From assembly GCA_031292275.1 (NCBI GenBank), contig JARLHL010000071.1, positions 43,908 to 107,907 of the forward strand: a stretch of 64,000 nt of DNA. The letters run 5' to 3'. The translations under genes and the position numbers were made by a program. The first letter of the stretch is position 1. The number at the start of each line of letters is the position of its first letter. Under the pieces are notes generated by a model. That model did not search any database and was not told the DNA's origin. It saw only the letters and a program-made list of their open reading frames with translations. Positions 44,633 through 53,827 of this stretch are shown here, piece by piece. The DNA is from Desulfocapsaceae bacterium. Lineage in GTDB: Bacteria > Desulfobacterota > Desulfobulbia > Desulfobulbales > Desulfocapsaceae.

Positions 44633-45541
44633 ATGGATAAATGCGGAATGTACTTGGGATGTAATATCCCTTTCAAGGCCCCGGATATCGAGCAGTCCTT
44701 CTACAAGGTGTTCCCGGCCTTAGGCATTGAAGTTGTCGACATGGAAGGCGCCACCTGCTGTCCCGCCTGGGGAACAGCGCCATCCTTCGACGTGGACACC
44801 TGGCTGGCCGTCTCCGGACGCAACATCACCATTGCCGAGCAGAAAAATGTCGATATCATGACCGGCTGCAACAGCTGTTTCGGAGTGCTCAGCGAGGCCC
44901 GTCACATGATCAATCATGATCCCGAACGGAAAAAGACCGTCGACAGGAACCTTGGGCTGATCAACCGAAAATTTCAAGGCACCTCGGAGATCTACCACGT
45001 CTCCCATGTGCTGTATAAAAATATCGGCGTGGACAAGATCAAAGAAAACATCACTCACCCTCTGACAGATCTAAAGATTGCGGTCCAACCCGGCTGCCAT
45101 ATCCTCTGGCCCTCCGAGGTCATGGCGGTGAAGGAAAAGAACTCCTTCTTTCCCACCATCCTCAAAGAGCTGTGCCAGGCCCTGGGCGCGGACGTCCCCC
45201 ATTACAGCAAGCTGAACGCCTGTTGCGGCATGGGCGCTATGCGCAGCACCGATCAGGTGCGTTCCCTGGGACTGGTGAAGGACAAACTGATCAGCATGCA
45301 GGAGGAGATCGCTCCGGACATGATCGTGACCACCTGCTCATCCTGCTACCTGCAGTTCGACGGAGCCCAGAAGATCCTGAGGGAAAAGGGAGAGATCGAT
45401 TTCCAGATCCCGGTCTTCTACTATACCCAGCTTCTGGCCCTCTGTATGGGATTTGATCCAAAGCAGGTGGCGGCCATCAGTGAAACCCCGCGGGATGCAA
45501 TCATTCAAAAAATCCAGGGCGCGACACGCCTGGTCAACTAG
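44633..45541 (+). CDS. hdrB: HdrB
   Basis: 302 residues beginning MDKCGMYLGCNIPF. CCG domains: ATCCPAWGTAPS ... TGCNSCFG, and QPGCHILWPSE ... NACCGMGAMRS ... TTCSSCYLQFD. Catalytic heterodisulfide-reducing type subunit. AAGGAG 7 bases before ATG 44633, so the in-frame upstream codons are not used. Confidence 0.9.
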   Translation: MDKCGMYLGCNIPFKAPDIEQSFYKVFPALGIEVVDMEGATCCPAWGTAPSFDVDTWLAVSGRNITIAEQKNVDIMTGCNSCFGVLSEARHMINHDPERKKTVDRNLGLINRKFQGTSEIYHVSHVLYKNIGVDKIKENITHPLTDLKIAVQPGCHILWPSEVMAVKEKNSFFPTILKELCQALGADVPHYSKLNACCGMGAMRSTDQVRSLGLVKDKLISMQEEIAPDMIVTTCSSCYLQFDGAQKILREKGEIDFQIPVFYYTQLLALCMGFDPKQVAAISETPRDAIIQKIQGATRLVN

Positions 45542-45552
45542 GAGTTTATCAT

Positions 45553-45975
45553 ATGGAATTTGTACCTAATATCATAGGATTTGCCTGCCAGTGGTGCACC
45601 TACGCAGGCGCCGATCTCGCCGGCAATCTCCGTTGTAAATATCCGCCAACCGTGAAACTGATCAAGGTCCCCTGCTCCGGTCGGGTCAAGCCTGAATACG
45701 TGATGCAGGCCTTGGCCCAGGGTGCTGACGGCGTCCTGGTCGGCGGCTGCCACTTTGGCGACTGCCACTATAAGGACGGCAATCATAAGACCAAGAACCG
45801 GATGGACATGCTGAAATCAATGCTGGGAGATCTAGGATTTGACCCTCGCCGTTTTCGACGCGAATGGATATCCGGGGCCGAGGGCAAAAAATTTGCCGAG
45901 GTCATCACCGACTTCACCAAGGAACTGATTGAACTTGGCCCCAACCCGCTCAAAGGAGGAGAGAACAATGGCTGA
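45553..45975 (+). CDS. mvhD: MvhD, cysteine form
   Basis: 140 residues: FACQWCTYAGADLAG (cysteine where the 24058 copy has Sec), PCSGRVKPEYVMQAL, GCHFGDCHYKDGNHK, LGPNPL. The [2Fe-2S] subunit linking hydrogenase to HdrA. The end overlaps the start of mvhG by 8 bp. Confidence 0.92.
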   Translation: MEFVPNIIGFACQWCTYAGADLAGNLRCKYPPTVKLIKVPCSGRVKPEYVMQALAQGADGVLVGGCHFGDCHYKDGNHKTKNRMDMLKSMLGDLGFDPRRFRREWISGAEGKKFAEVITDFTKELIELGPNPLKGGENNG

Positions 45976-46945
45976 AAAAGTAAAGGTCGGCTTTCTGCTG
46001 TTGGGCGGATGTGCCGGCTGCGAGATGTCGGTGGTGGATCTGTCTGAAAAACTGGTCGATGCCCTTGAGCATCTGGAGGTAGTCTTCTGGGCCCCCACCG
46101 TGGCCGACGTCAAATACAACGACCTGGCGTCCATGGCCGACAAGTCCATAGACGTTGCCTTTATCGACGGAATGGTACGGCTTGACGAGCATATTCACAT
46201 GGCCAAAATCATGCGGGCCAAGGCAAAGACTCTGATTGCCTTCGGTATCTGCGCAGCATTGGGCGGCACCGCAGGGCTCAGCAGCCTGCACACCAAGGAA
46301 GAGCTCTTCCAGAAGGCCTTTAAAAATACCCCGACCACCGACAATCCGGACAACATTTTTCCGCAACCCAGTTGCCTGGTGGACGGTAAATACGACCTGA
46401 CCCTGCCCGCCTACGAGGATAAGGTCCGGACCTTGAACCAGATCGTCGACGTGGATTATTATATCGGCGGCTGTCCTCCCCACCACTCCCATGTGGGTGC
46501 AGCCATCGGCGCCCTGGTCAGCGGCCAGTTGCCTCCCAAAGGTTCCTGGATCACCAACGGCAAGGCGGTCTGCGATGTCTGCAGACGCAACCCAGCAAAA
46601 AAGGAAGGCAGCAGCCAGCATAGGACGATGCTGAGCAAGGTCATGCGGACCACCGAGGGAACACCGGATCCCGATATCTGCCTCCTCCAGCAGGGCTATA
46701 TCTGCTTTGGGGCAATCACCCAGGGGGATTGCGGCGGCTCCTGCCTGAATGTCAATATCCCCTGCCGCGGCTGCGGCGGCCCCATCCCCGGCAACGAGGA
46801 CTACGGCGCCCAGGCCCTGAGCACCATGGGTTCCATTCTCAAAGACGAAAAGGCGACCGCAGAGCTGATGAGCAAATATCCCAACCTGGCCAAGTTCTTC
46901 TACCGTTACGCCCTGCCCTCAGGCACGCTTCCAAAGAAAATGTAA
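45968..46945 (+). CDS. mvhG: MvhG, small subunit of F420-non-reducing [NiFe] hydrogenase
   Basis: 325 residues: GGCAGCEMSVVDL (proximal cluster), FGICAALGG, GGCPPHHSHVG, CDVCRRN, and CFGAITQGDCGGSCLNVNIPCRGCGGP. Carries the three Fe-S clusters that pass electrons from the NiFe site. Start ATG 45968 after GGAGGAGAG. Confidence 0.92.
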   Translation: MAEKVKVGFLLLGGCAGCEMSVVDLSEKLVDALEHLEVVFWAPTVADVKYNDLASMADKSIDVAFIDGMVRLDEHIHMAKIMRAKAKTLIAFGICAALGGTAGLSSLHTKEELFQKAFKNTPTTDNPDNIFPQPSCLVDGKYDLTLPAYEDKVRTLNQIVDVDYYIGGCPPHHSHVGAAIGALVSGQLPPKGSWITNGKAVCDVCRRNPAKKEGSSQHRTMLSKVMRTTEGTPDPDICLLQQGYICFGAITQGDCGGSCLNVNIPCRGCGGPIPGNEDYGAQALSTMGSILKDEKATAELMSKYPNLAKFFYRYALPSGTLPKKM

Positions 46946-46981
46946 GGCCGAGTGCGGATCAGACCTAAAAGGAGTACTACA

Positions 46982-48445
46982 GTGAAAAAAATAGAAATTA
47001 ATCCCATGACCCGACTTGAAGGTCACGGAAAGATAGCGATCTTCCTCGATGATAACGGCAATGTCGACGAGGCCTTCTTCCAGGTCGTCGAATTCAGGGG
47101 TTTTGAAAAATTCCTGGTGGGCCTGCCCATCGAGGAAGTCCCGCGGACAGTCTCGACCATCTGCGGCGTCTGCCGCGGTGTCCATTTTACCGCGGCCATG
47201 AAGGCCTCCGACGGCGTCTACGGGGTCCAGCCGACCCCGACCGCCAGGAAACTGCGGGAACTGTTCTTCAACGCCCACTATGTGGAAGACCACGCCGTCA
47301 TCCTCTATGCGCTTGGACTACCTGATTTTGTTGTCGGGCCTTCAGCCCCTGCCGCCCAGCGTAATGTGGTCGGCCTGATCAATGTGGTCGGTGCCCAACT
47401 GGGCCGGGAAGTCCTGAGAAAACGGGGCTGCGCAGTAAAAATATTCGAGATGCTGGGCGGCAAGCCCAACCATCCCGTGGCAGCCCTCCCCGGCGGCTGG
47501 TCGAAAACCATCAACGAGTCCGAACGGGCCCAGATCGAGGAATGGTCGCTTGAGCTCATCGAGCTCAGCAAGCTGACCTTGAAGGTCTTTGAGGAAGTGG
47601 TGCTGGGCAACCCCGCCTATATGGAACTGGTCACCGGTGACATGTACCGGGTACCGGTCAACTATATGGCCACCACCGATGCCGACGGCATGCTGACCCT
47701 CTACGACGGCACCCAGAAGGTCATTGATGTCAACGGCAATCAGATCGCCTCCTTCACCGGCAAGGAGTATATCGATCACATCTCTGAGCGGGTACTGCCC
47801 TGGACTTACCTGAAGATGCCCTACCAGAAAAAGATCGGCTGGAAGGGTATTGTCGACGGTGAGGGAACCAGTCTGTACAGCGTCGGCCCGCTGGCCCGAT
47901 TCAATGTCTCCAAGGGTATTCCCACGCCCCTGGCCAACGAGGAGTATAAAAAATTCTTCGCCACCTTCGGCGGCAGGCCTGTCCACAACATCCTGGGATA
48001 TCACTGGGCCCGGGCCATCGAGCTTCTCCACTGCTCAGAGAGGTGCCTGGAGCTCTCCCGCGATCCGGAGATCACCGGCAGTGATAACCGGGCCCCGCTG
48101 GGCGAGGTCACCGGCGAAGGCATCGGCATCATCGAGGCCCCGCGCGGCACCCTGATCCATCATTACAATACCGATGAGAAGGGTGTCGTTACCGACGCCA
48201 ATATCGTGGTGGCTACCACCCACAATAAGGGGCCGATCAACCTGGCGGTGCGTAAGGCTGCCAAGCATTTCATCAAGAACGGCAATGTCGACGAGACCAT
48301 CCTCAACCATGTGGAGATGGCTTACCGCCCTTACGACCTCTGTCTTGGTTGCGCTACCCATGCCATCAGGCCCGGCTCATCCCCGATCGAGGTTACGATC
48401 TACGATGATAAAAAAGAAGTCGTGAAATCACTGCGGAACTTCTAA
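46982..48445 (+). CDS. mvhA: MvhA, large subunit of F420-non-reducing [NiFe] hydrogenase
   Basis: 487 residues. NiFe ligands are in ICGVCRGVHF (near residue 60) and in YDLCLGCATHA near the C-terminus; both cysteine pairs are Cys, not Sec. About 12 residues follow the second motif and a cleavage site is plausible after the ATHA region, matching the protease gene downstream. GTG start 46982 is chosen because AGGAG is 7 bases upstream and the family begins KIEINPMTRLEGHG. Confidence 0.92.
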   Translation: MKKIEINPMTRLEGHGKIAIFLDDNGNVDEAFFQVVEFRGFEKFLVGLPIEEVPRTVSTICGVCRGVHFTAAMKASDGVYGVQPTPTARKLRELFFNAHYVEDHAVILYALGLPDFVVGPSAPAAQRNVVGLINVVGAQLGREVLRKRGCAVKIFEMLGGKPNHPVAALPGGWSKTINESERAQIEEWSLELIELSKLTLKVFEEVVLGNPAYMELVTGDMYRVPVNYMATTDADGMLTLYDGTQKVIDVNGNQIASFTGKEYIDHISERVLPWTYLKMPYQKKIGWKGIVDGEGTSLYSVGPLARFNVSKGIPTPLANEEYKKFFATFGGRPVHNILGYHWARAIELLHCSERCLELSRDPEITGSDNRAPLGEVTGEGIGIIEAPRGTLIHHYNTDEKGVVTDANIVVATTHNKGPINLAVRKAAKHFIKNGNVDETILNHVEMAYRPYDLCLGCATHAIRPGSSPIEVTIYDDKKEVVKSLRNF

Positions 48446-48489
48446 GCAGCATGGCCGGTCAACAACGGCCGGCCCCGACAATAACCATG

Positions 48490-48533
48490 AAGGCCCCTTC
48501 CGGCATTACAAGACCGGTATGCCACGGGGCCTT
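48490..48533 (+). terminator. Hairpin after mvhA
   Basis: AAGGCCCC pairs with GGGGCCTT, with inner GGCAT/ATGCC. It ends in TTTC, so partial termination is likely before the protease gene. Confidence 0.6.
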
Positions 48534-48551
48534 TCATGGAAATCTTCTTCA

Positions 48552-48580
48552 AGCGAGGTCCCGTTATTCAGGACCTCGCG
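48552..48580 (+). promoter_or_regulatory. Second hairpin just upstream of the protease gene
   Basis: GCGAGGTCC and GGACCTCGC pair around a 9-nt loop, 14 bases before the start codon. It may limit translation of the maturation protease or protect the mRNA. Confidence 0.4.
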
Positions 48581-48593
48581 TTTGGACTACCGG

Positions 48594-49070
48594 ATGAAAT
48601 CGAAATTTCTTGTCTGTGGAATCGGAAATCCCATGCTAAAGGACGATCGTGCGGGGATTGAGGTCGCTGAGCGGATTGAGCGGTCGGACTTGGCCGTTGA
48701 CACCGAGGTTATCTACGGCGTCGGTTTCGAGGTCAACGACAAGATCATGGGCTATGAGGATGTGATCATCATCGATGCGGCCAAGGTCGGTTATCCTCCC
48801 GGAACAGTCACCGAGGTGACTGTCGATGACATTTTCACCGATCACAATCTCGCCATATCACACGCCGTGACCCTGGGATCGACCCTGAAGGTGGGCTACG
48901 ATCTCTTCCCCGACGAGATGCCGAAAAAGCTAAGAATTTTCCTCATTGAGGCCGAGGATTATTTCGAGTTTACCCGGCAATGTTCTCCCAAGGTCGTCGA
49001 AGCAATCGACAGGGTCGTCGCCTTAATCCACCGGCACTTTACCGGCGGCACTACCGAGACAACACATTGA
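48594..49070 (+). CDS. Hydrogenase maturation protease (HyaD/HycI family)
   Basis: 158 residues: FLVCGIGNPMLKDDRAGIEVAERI with the Asp/Glu nickel-binding residues, IIIDAAKVGYPPG and SHAVTLGS. Cleaves the C-terminal tail of the NiFe large subunit after Ni insertion; MvhA lies directly upstream. ATG 48594 is the family start (MKSKFLVCGIGNP); its RBS is weak. Confidence 0.87.
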   Translation: MKSKFLVCGIGNPMLKDDRAGIEVAERIERSDLAVDTEVIYGVGFEVNDKIMGYEDVIIIDAAKVGYPPGTVTEVTVDDIFTDHNLAISHAVTLGSTLKVGYDLFPDEMPKKLRIFLIEAEDYFEFTRQCSPKVVEAIDRVVALIHRHFTGGTTETTH

Positions 49071-49185
49071 GTTCAGCACCGAGCAAAACTTAATGTAATA
49101 TATAATTATAACGCGATATAATATTGTTTATTCAATGCTATAACGCATTATATATTCTCATCGCTTTTTCGTGCGCGCCAAAAAC

Positions 49186-49980
49186 CTAGCCCTTTGATCC
49201 CAGGCGCAGCCCGCCGTGGATGAACACCGTCTCCCCCGCCATGGCCTGATTGCGGTACAATTCGGCCACCAGGCTGACCACCTCTTCGGGATCGATTAAC
49301 CGGCCGATCGGCACCTGGTCAATAATTTTCGCAAGAACGGTTTCGTTCATCTTCTTCACCATGGCAGTCCCCACATAGCCGGGAGCGATGGCCATGCATC
49401 GAATCCGGTCGGCAAATCCCCGTCTGAAAAATTCCGCCGTCAGGACCTTGGGCATCACCGATATTGCCGCCTTCGATGACGCATAATTTATCTGTCCCGC
49501 AGTCCCCAGCGATCCGGTGGAGGAAACCAGGCAGATCAGTCCGATGCAGCCGTTGTTCACCATTGCCTCCACACACTCCCTGACCGTCAGAAACACCCCG
49601 GTCAAGTTGATATCTATGACCTTCTGAAACTGCTCCAGCGACATCTTACCCGTGACCTTCCCAGTTTCCCTGTCCGTTTTGATAAAAAGTCCATCGTTTG
49701 TAATCCCTGCAAAGGGTGCTACCAGATTGATTGCGCCAAAGGCTGCAATGGAAAGTTCTGCAAGCTTTTTGCAGTCTTCCTCATCTGTGACATTGCAGCA
49801 GCACGAAACCACGGAGGGGCTGATCATTCGCAGTTCGGCCTCCGCCTGAAGCAGAGGTCCTTCTGCAACATCGGCTATTACAACCCTGCCGCCCTCCCTC
49901 AGCCAGAACTCTGCCAAGATCCTGCCGATACCGCTGCCGCCGCCGGTAATGACGGCTACCGCATCATGAATAGTTAGCAT
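49186..49980 (-). CDS. Short-chain dehydrogenase/reductase, likely 3-hydroxyacid dehydrogenase
   Basis: 264 residues of a classical SDR: TGGGSGIGRILAEF (NAD(P) site), NLVAPFAGI, catalytic S...YASSKAA (S-Y-K) and PGYVGT. AAGGAG precedes ATG 49980. A sigma-54-type promoter lies upstream. The neighbouring CoA-transferase and GntP permease point to oxidation of an imported hydroxy acid such as 3-hydroxybutyrate (inference). Confidence 0.8.
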   Translation of the reverse strand: MLTIHDAVAVITGGGSGIGRILAEFWLREGGRVVIADVAEGPLLQAEAELRMISPSVVSCCCNVTDEEDCKKLAELSIAAFGAINLVAPFAGITNDGLFIKTDRETGKVTGKMSLEQFQKVIDINLTGVFLTVRECVEAMVNNGCIGLICLVSSTGSLGTAGQINYASSKAAISVMPKVLTAEFFRRGFADRIRCMAIAPGYVGTAMVKKMNETVLAKIIDQVPIGRLIDPEEVVSLVAELYRNQAMAGETVFIHGGLRLGSKG

Positions 49981-50075
49981 TATTTCTCTCCTTTTTGGCG
50001 TTTTCCACCGGTTCTGAATTGGACTTGATGCACTTATCAACGTACTGTCCGGTTCTCTGCCTTCATGATGGTCAT

Positions 50076-50091
50076 AGCAATTTTCAGGCCA
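50076..50091 (-). promoter_or_regulatory. Sigma-54-type promoter of the SDR gene
   Basis: Minus strand TGGCCTGAAAATTGCT keeps the -24 GG and -12 GC elements with correct spacing (TGGC-N8-TTGCT). About 100 bp before ATG 49980. Confidence 0.55.
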
Positions 50092-50130
50092 AACCTTCTT
50101 CAATCCGATCCATGATTGCCGGATGTAATC

Positions 50131-50146
50131 TGGCATCTATTTTGCT
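50131..50146 (+). promoter_or_regulatory. Sigma-54-type promoter of the CoA-transferase gene
   Basis: TGGCATCTATTTTGCT matches TGGCAC-N5-TTGCT at nearly all positions. 85 bp before ATG 50231. Confidence 0.65.
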
Positions 50147-50230
50147 TTGCTGGCTGTATATCGTCCTTGTGTCTTGGCGCACACTATGCCGGGGCATCAC
50201 AATCAACGAAAAAATACAACATATATTATT

Positions 50231-51850
50231 ATGAAAAAACAGCCTCTTACTCTATCTGAACCAGAAGTCAGGCAAGCCGGATTCCCCTCCGGCTTTAAAA
50301 GAAAAGAGAAAATCGTATCGGTGAAAGAGGCCATCGCCCTGATCAAGGACGGAGACACCATTGCCACCGGCGGCTTTGTCGGCATCGGTTTTCCCGAACA
50401 TCTGGCAGTGGGGCTGGAAGAGCGCTTTCTTGAAACCTCCCTGCCCCGGGATCTGACCTTTGTGTATGCCGCAGGCCAGGGAGACGGAAAAGATCGAGGA
50501 CTCAACCATATGGGTCACATCGGCCTTGTTCGTCGCGTAGTCGGAGGACATTGGGGCCTTGCCCCCAAACTGCAAAAGCTGGCTGTTGAAAACAGGATTG
50601 AGGCCTACAACCTGCCCCAGGGTGTGATCGCCCATCTCTATCGGGATATTGCCGCACACAAGCCCAGGACCATCACCGCGGTCGGACTCGGAACCTTTGT
50701 GGATCCCTTGCATGGAGGAGGAAAAATCAATGAAATCACTACAGAAGACATAGTAGAAAGAATCAGCTTTGATGGAAAGGACTATCTGGCCTATAAGACC
50801 TTTCCCATCAATGTTGCCCTCCTGCGCGGCACGACTGCCGACACCGACGGCAATATCACCATGGAACATGAGGCCTTGATCCTCGAGTCTCTGGCCATTG
50901 CAACCGCCGCCCACAATTCCGGCGGGCTTGTCATCGTGCAGGTGGAGAGAGTGGCTGAACGCCGGACCCTCTACGCAAGAGACGTTCAAATTCCCGGAAT
51001 CCTGGTTGATTACGTTGTCGTATCGCCTCCAGCCGATCACTGGCAGACCTTCGGAACCCAGTATGATCCCTCCTATAGCTGCGCAATCAGAATACCTGTC
51101 CGGTCTTTGCCGAAAATCGAGATGAGTGATCGTAAAATCATCGCCAGAAGGGCGGCATTGGAGCTTACGCCAAACAGCATCGTCAACCTCGGGATCGGAA
51201 TGCCCGAAGGAATTTCCAATGTAGCAAACGAAGAAAATATCCTTGATTATTTTACTCTTACAGCCGAACCGGGCGTGATCGGAGGACTGCCTGCAGGCGG
51301 GCTCAATTTCGGTGCTGCCTTGAATACCGATGCCTTGATAAGCCAGCCCTCGCAATTTGATTTCTATGACGGCGGAGGGCTGGATCTGGCATTCCTCGGT
51401 CTGGCTCAGGCCGATCAGGCTGGAAATCTCAATGTCAGCAAGTTCGGGGCTCGTCTTTCAGGGGCCGGAGGGTTCATCAATATCAGTCAGAACGCCAAAA
51501 AGGTGGTCTTTGTCGGAACCTTTACCACTGGAGGCCTGGAAATTTCCGTGTTAAACGGAAAGCTGGTTATTGAGAGAGAGGGGTCGGTCAAAAAGTTCGT
51601 CAGACACGTCGAACATGTTACCTTTTCAGGACCTTACGCAATAACCAAAGACCAGACCATCCTCTATGTCACCGAGCGCTGCGTCTTCTCCCTGTGCCGA
51701 GATGGAATGGAATTGATAGAAATTGCTCCGGGCATCGACCTGGAAAAGGATATCCTGGCGCACATGGAGTTTCGACCGGTCATCAGAGACACGCTGAAGA
51801 TGATGGATATGCGGATCTTTATGCCTGAATCCATGGGATTGGGCGCGTGA
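50231..51850 (+). CDS. Acyl-CoA:acetate/3-ketoacid CoA-transferase (alpha and beta fused)
   Basis: 539 residues. Alpha-like part (about 20-280: [44 protein letters not shown]) and beta-like part (about 300-539: [26 protein letters not shown], with the catalytic Glu region [18 protein letters not shown]). Class I CoA-transferase of the propionate/acetoacetate type. Moves CoA between short-chain acids. Start ATG 50231 has no obvious RBS. Divergent to the SDR gene and under its own sigma-54 promoter. Confidence 0.85.
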   Translation: MKKQPLTLSEPEVRQAGFPSGFKRKEKIVSVKEAIALIKDGDTIATGGFVGIGFPEHLAVGLEERFLETSLPRDLTFVYAAGQGDGKDRGLNHMGHIGLVRRVVGGHWGLAPKLQKLAVENRIEAYNLPQGVIAHLYRDIAAHKPRTITAVGLGTFVDPLHGGGKINEITTEDIVERISFDGKDYLAYKTFPINVALLRGTTADTDGNITMEHEALILESLAIATAAHNSGGLVIVQVERVAERRTLYARDVQIPGILVDYVVVSPPADHWQTFGTQYDPSYSCAIRIPVRSLPKIEMSDRKIIARRAALELTPNSIVNLGIGMPEGISNVANEENILDYFTLTAEPGVIGGLPAGGLNFGAALNTDALISQPSQFDFYDGGGLDLAFLGLAQADQAGNLNVSKFGARLSGAGGFINISQNAKKVVFVGTFTTGGLEISVLNGKLVIEREGSVKKFVRHVEHVTFSGPYAITKDQTILYVTERCVFSLCRDGMELIEIAPGIDLEKDILAHMEFRPVIRDTLKMMDMRIFMPESMGLGA

Positions 51851-51897
51851 CCGCAACTGCAGGCAAACGGAAAGAGACTGAGGAATGCATCACTTGG

Positions 51898-51933
51898 AAA
51901 ACACCATGTAGACAATTGGCTACATGGTGTTTT
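51898..51933. terminator. Bidirectional rho-independent terminator
   Basis: AAAACACCATGTAG pairs over 14 bp with CTACATGGTGTTTT, with A-run and T-run flanks. Between the CoA-transferase (plus) and the sigma-54 regulator (minus). Confidence 0.85.
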
Positions 51934-51973
51934 ATCGATTTTTCAGGATGAAGCAGGCGAGTTCGAAAATTTT

Positions 51974-53383
51974 CTACATCCCGTTCTGTAATGAGAGGCC
52001 GTATTTTTTCATCTTTTTATAGAGCGAAGTCCGGTGAATTCCCAGCAGGTCTGCGGCCCTGGCCTTGTTGTTTTGCGCATTCCGCAAAGCCTCAAGGATG
52101 GCACTGATTTCCGTATCAGATCTAATATCCTTAAATTGTTTTATATTCCCGGATACTGCGGGCAATGCCTCCTTTCTTTGCGCAAAAGGCAGATCGGATA
52201 TCAGGATCTCGTCGCCTTGCATGACCAGCAGGGCACGTTCAAGGATATTTGAAAGTTCGCGAACGTTTCCCTGCCATACATGTCCGGTAAGGGCCTGCAT
52301 GGCTTTGGAACTGATTTTCGCTGAGGCGCAACCGTTTTTTTGTGCAAGCCTTGTCAGAAGATACGAGGCTATTGGTATAACATCTTCCGGCCTCTCCCGA
52401 AGAGGAGGGATGCGCAGAGAAATAACATTCAATCGATAAAACAGGTCCTTACGGAAGTTTCCCTTAGCTATGAGGCTCTCCAGATCCTGATTGGTGGCGG
52501 CAATGAGCCTGAAATTCGAGCGGATCAGCGTGTTCCCCCCTACCCGCTCAAAACACTTCTCTTCCAGGACTCGAAGCAGTTTCGGTTGCATTTCCAAAGA
52601 CATATCACCGATTTCATCCAGAAAGATAGTCCCCTGATCCGCCATCTCGAATTTTCCCGGTTTGCCTGTGGAAAGCGCACCGGTAAATGCCCCGCGGTCA
52701 TAACCGAACAGCTCGGATTCAAGCAGATCCTTTGGTATTGCAGCGCAGTTGATATGGATGAAGGGCTGCAGCCTTCTTTGGCTCGCATGGTGTATGGCCT
52801 GGGCAAAGACCTCCTTGCCGGTTCCGCTCTCTCCTGTGATCAGTACCGGAGAGGAATTGGCCGCGGCCATCAAGGCCTCTTTTTTCAAGGCGAGAATGGC
52901 CGTACTGGTTCCAAGAACACAGTCCAGGGTAAACCGCGTCGACCTGAGTTTCATCAACTCCTTCTCGTAACACCTGACCTTTGATTCGAGGAAATGCATT
53001 TTTTTGGAAAGCTTTACGACCTCGCTGATATCCTGGAACATAACCAGGCCGAAGACAGCAACAACTTTATCGCCTCGTTTCAACGGGATACGATGCACAA
53101 CGATATTCTGCCCCCTGATCATATGGATCTGGTTGATCTCGGGGATACCGGTCTTACCGACAATATGCATGCGGGAATTTTCGACAACCTCCGAACAATG
53201 CTTCCCGACGCTTTTCCTGGGATCCATGCCGAGAAAATCAGCATAGGGCCTGTTTAAATGGGTAACGATACCATCGGGATCGGTGATCATGGCACCGCCC
53301 GGTATATTGTCGAAGACCAGGTTAAAGAGTTCCATCTTGTCTATATTCCGCTGTAAATCAATATGTTGAGGGATGTCTCTCAT
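51974..53383 (-). CDS. Sigma-54-dependent transcriptional activator (PAS-AAA-Fis)
   Basis: 469 residues. PAS sensor (about 20-125), AAA+ domain (Walker A GESGTGKEV, sigma-54 contact loop GAFTGA, Walker B GTIFLDEIGD, arginine-finger region) and a Fis-type helix-turn-helix at the C-terminus (ILEALRNAQNNKARAADLLGIHRTSLYKKMKKYG). AGGAG precedes ATG 53383. It lies in the middle of three genes with -24/-12 promoters, so it is the probable activator of the SDR, CoA-transferase and GntP genes in response to a small ligand. Confidence 0.9.
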   Translation of the reverse strand: MRDIPQHIDLQRNIDKMELFNLVFDNIPGGAMITDPDGIVTHLNRPYADFLGMDPRKSVGKHCSEVVENSRMHIVGKTGIPEINQIHMIRGQNIVVHRIPLKRGDKVVAVFGLVMFQDISEVVKLSKKMHFLESKVRCYEKELMKLRSTRFTLDCVLGTSTAILALKKEALMAAANSSPVLITGESGTGKEVFAQAIHHASQRRLQPFIHINCAAIPKDLLESELFGYDRGAFTGALSTGKPGKFEMADQGTIFLDEIGDMSLEMQPKLLRVLEEKCFERVGGNTLIRSNFRLIAATNQDLESLIAKGNFRKDLFYRLNVISLRIPPLRERPEDVIPIASYLLTRLAQKNGCASAKISSKAMQALTGHVWQGNVRELSNILERALLVMQGDEILISDLPFAQRKEALPAVSGNIKQFKDIRSDTEISAILEALRNAQNNKARAADLLGIHRTSLYKKMKKYGLSLQNGM

Positions 53384-53827
53384 GTGTTTTCTCCTGTCTG
53401 TTCCTCCGAGATAGCCTCATTCCCCATCAAAAGAATCCGTGCCTCTGCCTGAAAACACAACATGTAGCCTATTTGATACACAACCCGAAGCGTTTTGTCT
53501 ACACAAACGGATACAACATCACGATTTTTGCCAGGATTGAAGAATACGGCAGATCTTTTTTGCGGCATACGAGGTAATCCGCACCCATTCATATATGTAC
53601 GACACTCCCGCGTAACGACTCCCCCTCCTGGTCCCCAAAATACTGGCATACCTATTGCTATATCAGGCCGTATGGAAGCTCTGACAATTCATAAAAATAA
53701 AAGGAGAGGAATGACGGAACCGGCAAGGCGTCCGCTGCGGCATTGAGACGATTAACCATGAGCGAACTCAGGTACATGGCTGCGTCACTGACAAAGATCA
53801 AAAAACTATGAATGGGGTGAAATATCT
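53384..53827 (+). promoter_or_regulatory. Control region of the GntP gene with a -24/-12 promoter at 53644-53659
   Basis: TGGCATACCTATTGCT at 53644-53659 is a near-consensus sigma-54 promoter reading toward the permease (start 53828). The upstream 200 bases should contain activator sites; no clear dyad was fixed. No gene seen in the 444 bases. Confidence 0.65.

Noticed and set aside
46982..48445. Selenocysteine in the hydrogenase large subunit
   Set aside because: Both NiFe cysteine pairs are encoded as Cys and the ORF has no internal TGA.
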